From: Peribacillus simplex
GTDB taxonomy: Bacteria > Bacillota > Bacilli > Bacillales > DSM-1321
NCBI RefSeq assembly: GCF_001542915.1
Contig: NZ_LNNH01000007.1
Coordinates: 1 to 64,000 of the forward strand
Direction of reading: 5' to 3'
DNA: 64,000 nt
The translations under genes were made by a program, and so were the position numbers. The notes under the pieces were generated by a model. It ran no database searches. It was not told where the DNA came from and saw nothing but the letters and a program-made list of their open reading frames with translations. Below, piece after piece: positions 60,231-64,000 of the stretch. Each line of letters starts with the position of its first letter. Positions within the stretch are counted from its first letter, which is position 1.

Positions 60231-61025
60231 TTAAATACAAGTGGTACAAAGTTCATCCCTTACAGCAAGGAAATTGCGCAAAAGCAGGTTCAGAAGGTTC
60301 AAACTACAATAACAGACATTGCGAGATCTGGAAAAGCCACGTTAAAAAATATAGGTGAAGAACTAGGTAAAAAAGAAATCCCTAAACGGATAAGTATGGA
60401 ACAAGTATCCCTCGCAGGAGGACCAACCCTTCGCCAAGTTATGATGGAAAAGCAGACAATTAAGGAAGCCTATCAGAAATTCACGGTTAAGGATAGCAAA
60501 GTAGAGGGTGTTTCTGGGGAGAGTATTACTAAAGGTAAAGTGTATCCAACTAGACAAATAGATTCAGTAGCAGAAACACATATAATTGATAGAGTAAAAG
60601 AGCTAAGAGGAAATTTAACAAGTAGGTATAAGAAATCTGGTAATTTTGCTGTTGCAGAAGTGGATGTCAGTGGGATAAGTAAATCTGAATTTTATGCTCA
60701 AAGTAGCATAAATGAACTCAAAGGAAGTCTTGAGGATATGGTGCCTGATATTTCTTTACAACCTGAAAATCCAATGTTTAAAGCTACAGAAGCTATTGGT
60801 AAAGAGGGAGAGAGTTACTTAAGGAATACAGATACGGAGTATAAAATACTAAATGACATTGCTTCTGGGCTTGGGGAGAATACACAAGCTAATGGGAAAA
60901 TTAAGTTTTTTACAGAATTGGATACTTGTTACAGTTGTAGTAAAGTCATAGCAGAGTTTGCTGCTAAATATAAAAATATCGAATTAGAAGTCATACACAA
61001 CAATGGTAATAGAATTATTCCTTAA
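60231..61025 (+). pseudogene. orphan (headless) toxin tip, deaminase type
   Basis: The frame opens after a TGA at 60228 and runs to 61025. It starts with the 65-bp linker copy, then continues with a linker related to the active toxin (GKKEIPKRISMEQ; YQKFTVK) and a C-terminal domain with DTE (60831-60839) and CYSC (60927-60938), then ELEVIHNNGNRIIP. This fits a toxin deaminase of the BURPS668_1122 kind with a D/H/CxE...CxxC zinc site. No start codon or ribosome site occurs before ATG 60396, and no LXG domain is present, so it is probably silent. Confidence 0.8.
60238..60302 (+). repeat. linker repeat, copy B (orphan cassette)
   Basis: This 65-bp segment is 63/65 identical to 58829-58893 and in the same coding frame relative to the tip that follows. 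It marks the 5' edge of the orphan toxin module. Confidence 0.95.
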
Positions 61026-61053
61026 ACTTAATTTTGAATGGAGGAGAAAATTA

Positions 61054-61410
61054 ATGAAAGATTGGGGATATAATGAATTATTTGATGCGATTCAGGAGAC
61101 ATATGAAGAGTTGTTAGAAGAAGATAGGGGATATAGGTATGCTATAGCAAAACTAGCTGATGAATTTGATAGATTAGGCAAGATAGAAGATTTTATTGTT
61201 GATACTGCTATTGGAGAGATAGCAATCGGCCATGAAAAAGTATATGTTGGGCGCATTGAAGGTATAACAAAAAGGTTAAGCATGTTTATCCCACAAGAAG
61301 CAGAATCTGACTTAACATTAGAAGAAATACAAGACTTATCGAAACGAATAAAAAAAGTAATACAAGGACTAAGAAATGCAGAGGTTGATTATAATTCATC
61401 AGCAGAATAG
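61054..61410 (+). CDS. immunity protein of the orphan deaminase (Imm3-like)
   Basis: This 118-residue acidic, helical protein (MKDWGYNELFDAIQETYEELLEEDRGYRYAIAKLADEFD) resembles the Imm3 immunity family. ATGGAGGAGAAAATTA gives a GGAGG site 8 bases before ATG 61054. It lies 28 bp after the deaminase tip and ends before a terminator. It should neutralise that tip and may be expressed even though the tip is silent. The family call is moderate. Confidence 0.72.
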   Translation: MKDWGYNELFDAIQETYEELLEEDRGYRYAIAKLADEFDRLGKIEDFIVDTAIGEIAIGHEKVYVGRIEGITKRLSMFIPQEAESDLTLEEIQDLSKRIKKVIQGLRNAEVDYNSSAE

Positions 61411-61444
61411 CAGGTGAAAGAAAAATATTTAATCATGAAGTGTT

Positions 61445-61478
61445 AACCTTGAGTGGACAAAGCCATTCGAGGTTTTTT
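61445..61478 (+). terminator. terminator after the orphan cassette
   Basis: AACCTTGAGTGG pairs with CCATTCGAGGTT (two G-T pairs), followed by TTTT. Confidence 0.8.
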
Positions 61479-61920
61479 AATGAATTAGACAGTTTTAAAT
61501 CTTAGTATGTTATCTATGATGGCTAAGTGTTATTTTTATAATTTTTGAAATTACAGGAAACTAAACAAATGAACCAACTAGAAGCAAAAGAAATAATCGA
61601 GCAATTTCATAGTTTTTGCGCAGATAAAGCAATCAATGAAGAGAATGGGGATTGATATCAATCACCGATATAAATATAAAAAAGCATTATAGGGGCTTTT
61701 ATGTCCAGATCCCAGTTTATCCTATGTTAAACAGGAACCGCGACGGTTTGTACCTCATGTACTGGAAAAAGGTTTGAATATCCACCCAATTCTTTAATTA
61801 AGCAAGCAAGCGATTAGTTTTACAAAAAGTGGGTATAAAGTATGGAGCGACCTTTCATTTAATAGCTAACACTAAGTTTTCTTTATGTTGAATAAGGAGA
61901 ATTTGGTGGGAGGTGATTAA
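61479..61920. other. gene-poor region with possible coding debris
   Basis: The only frames are short: a 28-codon frame with an ATG at 61569 (MNQLEAKEIIEQFH), and a broken stretch around 61695-61797 reading CPDPSLSYVKQEPRRFVPHV in one frame before a stop. These look like remains of further cassette or mobile-element genes, but I cannot name them. Confidence 0.4.
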
Positions 61921-62112
61921 ATGAGGAAAGTCTATGGTATTAAAAGTTTAATAAAGTACCTTGAGTCGGTAAATCAGCCAATTACCGAAGAGGAGATCAA
62001 TGATCTGATATTAAATAAAAAGATACCCCATCTCAGACCCATCAATAATTTACTGGTTTTTAATTTAGATCATATTGATGGCTGGCTTCATGACCAGCCA
62101 TCCAAACCTTAA
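61921..62112 (+). CDS. small excisionase-like DNA-binding protein
   Basis: This 63-residue protein has the pattern of an excisionase/HTH_17 fold: YLESVNQPITEEEINDLI, KKIPHLR, LLVFNLDHIDGWL. GGGAGGTGATTAA precedes ATG 61921. It is followed by a strong terminator. No integrase or phage genes are nearby, so it is either a stray from a lost element or a small regulator. Confidence 0.6.
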   Translation: MRKVYGIKSLIKYLESVNQPITEEEINDLILNKKIPHLRPINNLLVFNLDHIDGWLHDQPSKP

Positions 62113-62152
62113 CTAATGGAAGCCCTGCTTACAAGTGAATTTAAAAGGGAAA

Positions 62153-62197
62153 AGCCGGCCAAGGTGTTTCATGAAAACCTTGGCCGGCTCCTTTTCT
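62153..62197 (+). terminator. terminator after the excisionase-like gene
   Basis: A 13-bp stem (AGCCGGCCAAGGT with ACCTTGGCCGGCT) is followed by CCTTTTCTTTTTT. Confidence 0.9.
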
Positions 62198-62236
62198 TTT
62201 TTATTAGTGGAAAGGGATCACCAGCTGGCGCATGAC

Positions 62237-63493
62237 TCATAATAGCGTAAGCAGGGCTTGGATGCCGGTCAGGATGATCCCGATTATAAAACCGCATACG
62301 GCTCCGTTCACCCGGATCCATTGCAAGTCTTTTCCTACCCCATTTTCCATCATGTCGATCAGCGTTTCGTTATCTAGCTTATCGAGATTTTCCTGGACAA
62401 GATTGCCGATTTGCGTATGATTATTTTCAATGAGAGCAGTAATTTGCTTCTGGATCCATTGATCGATGCTGGTGCTATTTTCTTTCATATTATCCAGGAC
62501 TCGCTGAATGATGGGGGTCAAGTAAGCGTCCATGAAATGCTCACCTTCGACGAATTCCAGTGCTTCTTGTTGAATTTGTTGTAGACCTCCCGTTATGGTT
62601 GCCTCGGGCTCCCATTTCGTTAGAAGTTGTTCCTTCCATTTTTCAACTCCTTGTAACAGTTCCCTGTTATCGTTAATGCCTTGAATTTCTTTCCTGATAT
62701 ATAAGATTAAAGCTTCTCTATTTGGTTCCTTCTCATTTTTTAAATTATTTACGACACTTAACAGAAGGTTTTGGATGATATTGCCCAGTTTCTCCTCGTT
62801 AAGCAAGCTTTGAATCGATTTAACGGCAAACTGAAGCATGCCCTCCAGTTCAATCTTGCTGAGTACATCCATGGAAACAGTGCCTAGCCTGTGTCCGGTT
62901 TCTTTTTGCCTTAACCAATCTTCAGCTTTTTTCAAAACATGGTCCAAAGCCTTTTTATCAAACTCTTCGTTTACTAACTGTGAACTTACAGCATGTAGAA
63001 GCTTGCTCATGTCTATGTTAGAAAGTGATCCTTTTATTTTTTTTGCAACAAAAGGCGTAATCTTTTCTATATCTATATAACATATCATTTGCTTAATAAG
63101 TTTAATCAGGACTTTTCTGAACGTGTCACTTTGTGTCTCTTTTACTATGACTGGGATCAATTTTTCTGTAAAAGGAATGTTTTTGACTTTATCCTGAATG
63201 CTCTCCTTAGACAGCCAATCGTTTTTCAGCATTGAAACCAGTGCATGGGTCATTCTTTTCCGGTTGTTGGGCAAGAGAGCTGTATGGGGGATCGGAATTC
63301 CAAGCGGATGGCGGAATAGTGCAGTGACGGCAAACCAATCTGCCAATCCACCGACAAGTCCTGCCTCGAATCCTCCGTGTAATAAATCCAGCGGCAAGGA
63401 ACCTAGAAAGGGAGTGGTTGCAATATATCCCGCTCCCATGATCAATAATGAATACCGAGCTATTTTTCTTGACGATTTTATTTTTGGCGACAT
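62237..63493 (-). CDS. DUF445 family membrane protein
   Basis: This 418-residue protein belongs to the DUF445 (YheB-like) family. A hydrophobic N-terminus (YSLLIMGAGYIATTPFLG) and the GGLADWFAVTALFRHPLGIPIPHTALLP signature are followed by a long helical body and a C-terminal membrane helix (GAVCGFIIGIILTGIQALLTLL). Its function is unknown. The ATG is at 63493, with AGGATGAGGG upstream. Confidence 0.88.
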   Translation of the reverse strand: MSPKIKSSRKIARYSLLIMGAGYIATTPFLGSLPLDLLHGGFEAGLVGGLADWFAVTALFRHPLGIPIPHTALLPNNRKRMTHALVSMLKNDWLSKESIQDKVKNIPFTEKLIPVIVKETQSDTFRKVLIKLIKQMICYIDIEKITPFVAKKIKGSLSNIDMSKLLHAVSSQLVNEEFDKKALDHVLKKAEDWLRQKETGHRLGTVSMDVLSKIELEGMLQFAVKSIQSLLNEEKLGNIIQNLLLSVVNNLKNEKEPNREALILYIRKEIQGINDNRELLQGVEKWKEQLLTKWEPEATITGGLQQIQQEALEFVEGEHFMDAYLTPIIQRVLDNMKENSTSIDQWIQKQITALIENNHTQIGNLVQENLDKLDNETLIDMMENGVGKDLQWIRVNGAVCGFIIGIILTGIQALLTLL

Positions 63494-63672
63494 TTTATTC
63501 CCTCATCCTTAACATGATATTCCATTATTAGTATCGAATCATCAACGTATTTTATGTTTTGCTTTTATTTAGTAGTATAGCAGGTAGTTCAAAAAAATAC
63601 CCACAACTAAGGCGGTAAGTTCATATTTCGGGAATGGGGAAACTGCTTATTAAGAAGAAAATACTTGCAATC

Positions 63673-63699
63673 AAAAAAAGCCGATCATTTCGATCGGCT
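63673..63699 (-). terminator. terminator of the symporter gene
   Basis: AGCCGATC pairs with GATCGGCT around a 5-base loop. On the minus strand it is followed by seven Ts. Confidence 0.9.
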
Positions 63700-63729
63700 A
63701 AAAACGGCAAAAACGTTCAAAGTTCATCA

Positions 63730-64000
63730 TTATATGCTTTTTTTAATCGAATCATTTTTAACTTCCACACTCTTTTTTCTCTCTTGCATGCGGCTGAAAA
63801 TATAGGCTAATATGGATCCGGATATATTATGCCAAACACTGAAGATGGCACTGGGTACAGCAGCTAAAGGCGAGAAATGGGCGGTTGCTATCGCTACACC
63901 CAAACCGGAATTCTGCATCCCGACCTCCATGGCAACGGCCTTCTGTTTTGCCAAATCCATCCCGCATAACCGGGCAAAGAAAAAGCCAAGAATAAAACCA
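63730..64000 (-). CDS. bile acid:sodium symporter family protein, C-terminal part
   Basis: The frame is open from the window edge to 63730, giving the last 89 residues or so. [36 protein letters not shown] matches the late helices of the bile acid:sodium symporter (BASS, YocS-like) family, including the EVGMQNSGL segment. The rest lies beyond the window. The substrate is unknown. Confidence 0.85.
   Translation of the reverse strand, partial: GFILGFFFARLCGMDLAKQKAVAMEVGMQNSGLGVAIATAHFSPLAAVPSAIFSVWHNISGSILAYIFSRMQERKKSVEVKNDSIKKSI

Noticed and set aside
56901-62112. Prophage or integrative element carrying the toxin locus
   Set aside because: No integrase, capsid, replication or att-like repeats are visible. 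LXG loci are normal chromosomal accessory islands, and the excisionase-like gene alone is not enough.

Overview
The window looks like a chromosomal segment from a spore-forming member of the Bacillaceae, most likely Peribacillus or a close relative. That rests on Bacillus subtilis-type gene order (rrn end, yebG, the pur operon, yerA-yerB-yerC, pcrB-pcrA-ligA-yerH, gatCAB, dgkB, rlmCD), on spore genes, and on a decayed IS1182-like element of the kind common in Bacillaceae. The genus is inferred from recalled protein similarity; nothing was searched.

Layout. 1-306: end of an rRNA operon (23S tail, 5S, terminator), then a 21-bp-period repeat. 581-13906: yebG, then paired PurR boxes, a sigma-A promoter, a guanine riboswitch and the 12-gene purine operon purEKBCSQLFMNHD, making IMP from PRPP. 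13962-17544: a DUF2892 membrane protein on the minus strand, then yerA, yerB, yerC. 17775-24058: pcrB, pcrA, ligA, camS. 24381-27584: gatCAB. 27758-30750: an ECF sigma/anti-sigma operon with two membrane proteins. 30937-35323: dgkB, a GNAT acetyltransferase, an IS1182-like wreck, a small zinc-finger protein and rlmCD.

35484-43984: a YitT-family protein, a reduced minus-strand spoVAD/DUF1657/DUF421 cluster with SigG-like promoters, an ammonium transporter coupled to an unknown coiled-coil protein, a second coiled-coil protein, xpaC-telA and a nitroreductase. 44138-52972: a SEC-C protein, an intracellular subtilisin, ycnJ-ycnI (copper), a decayed cadherin-like-repeat gene, a PAS histidine kinase, a TVP38 membrane protein and a preQ1-riboswitch-controlled queT. 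53186-56659: a YbaK-like deacylase, a CBS-HEPN protein, a DUF3892 protein and a secreted M28 aminopeptidase.

56901-61410 is the most interesting region. It is an LXG polymorphic toxin locus: two small partner proteins, a full LXG toxin with a nuclease tip, and a YezG-type immunity gene. A second, headless toxin tip (a predicted deaminase) with its own immunity gene follows. The headless tip begins with a 65-bp copy (63 of 65 identical, in frame) of the linker just before the active nuclease tip. That is the arrangement expected of a silent cassette that can replace the active tip by recombination. The window ends with an excisionase-like small protein, a DUF445 membrane protein and the C-terminal part of a bile-acid:sodium-symporter-family protein that runs off the edge.
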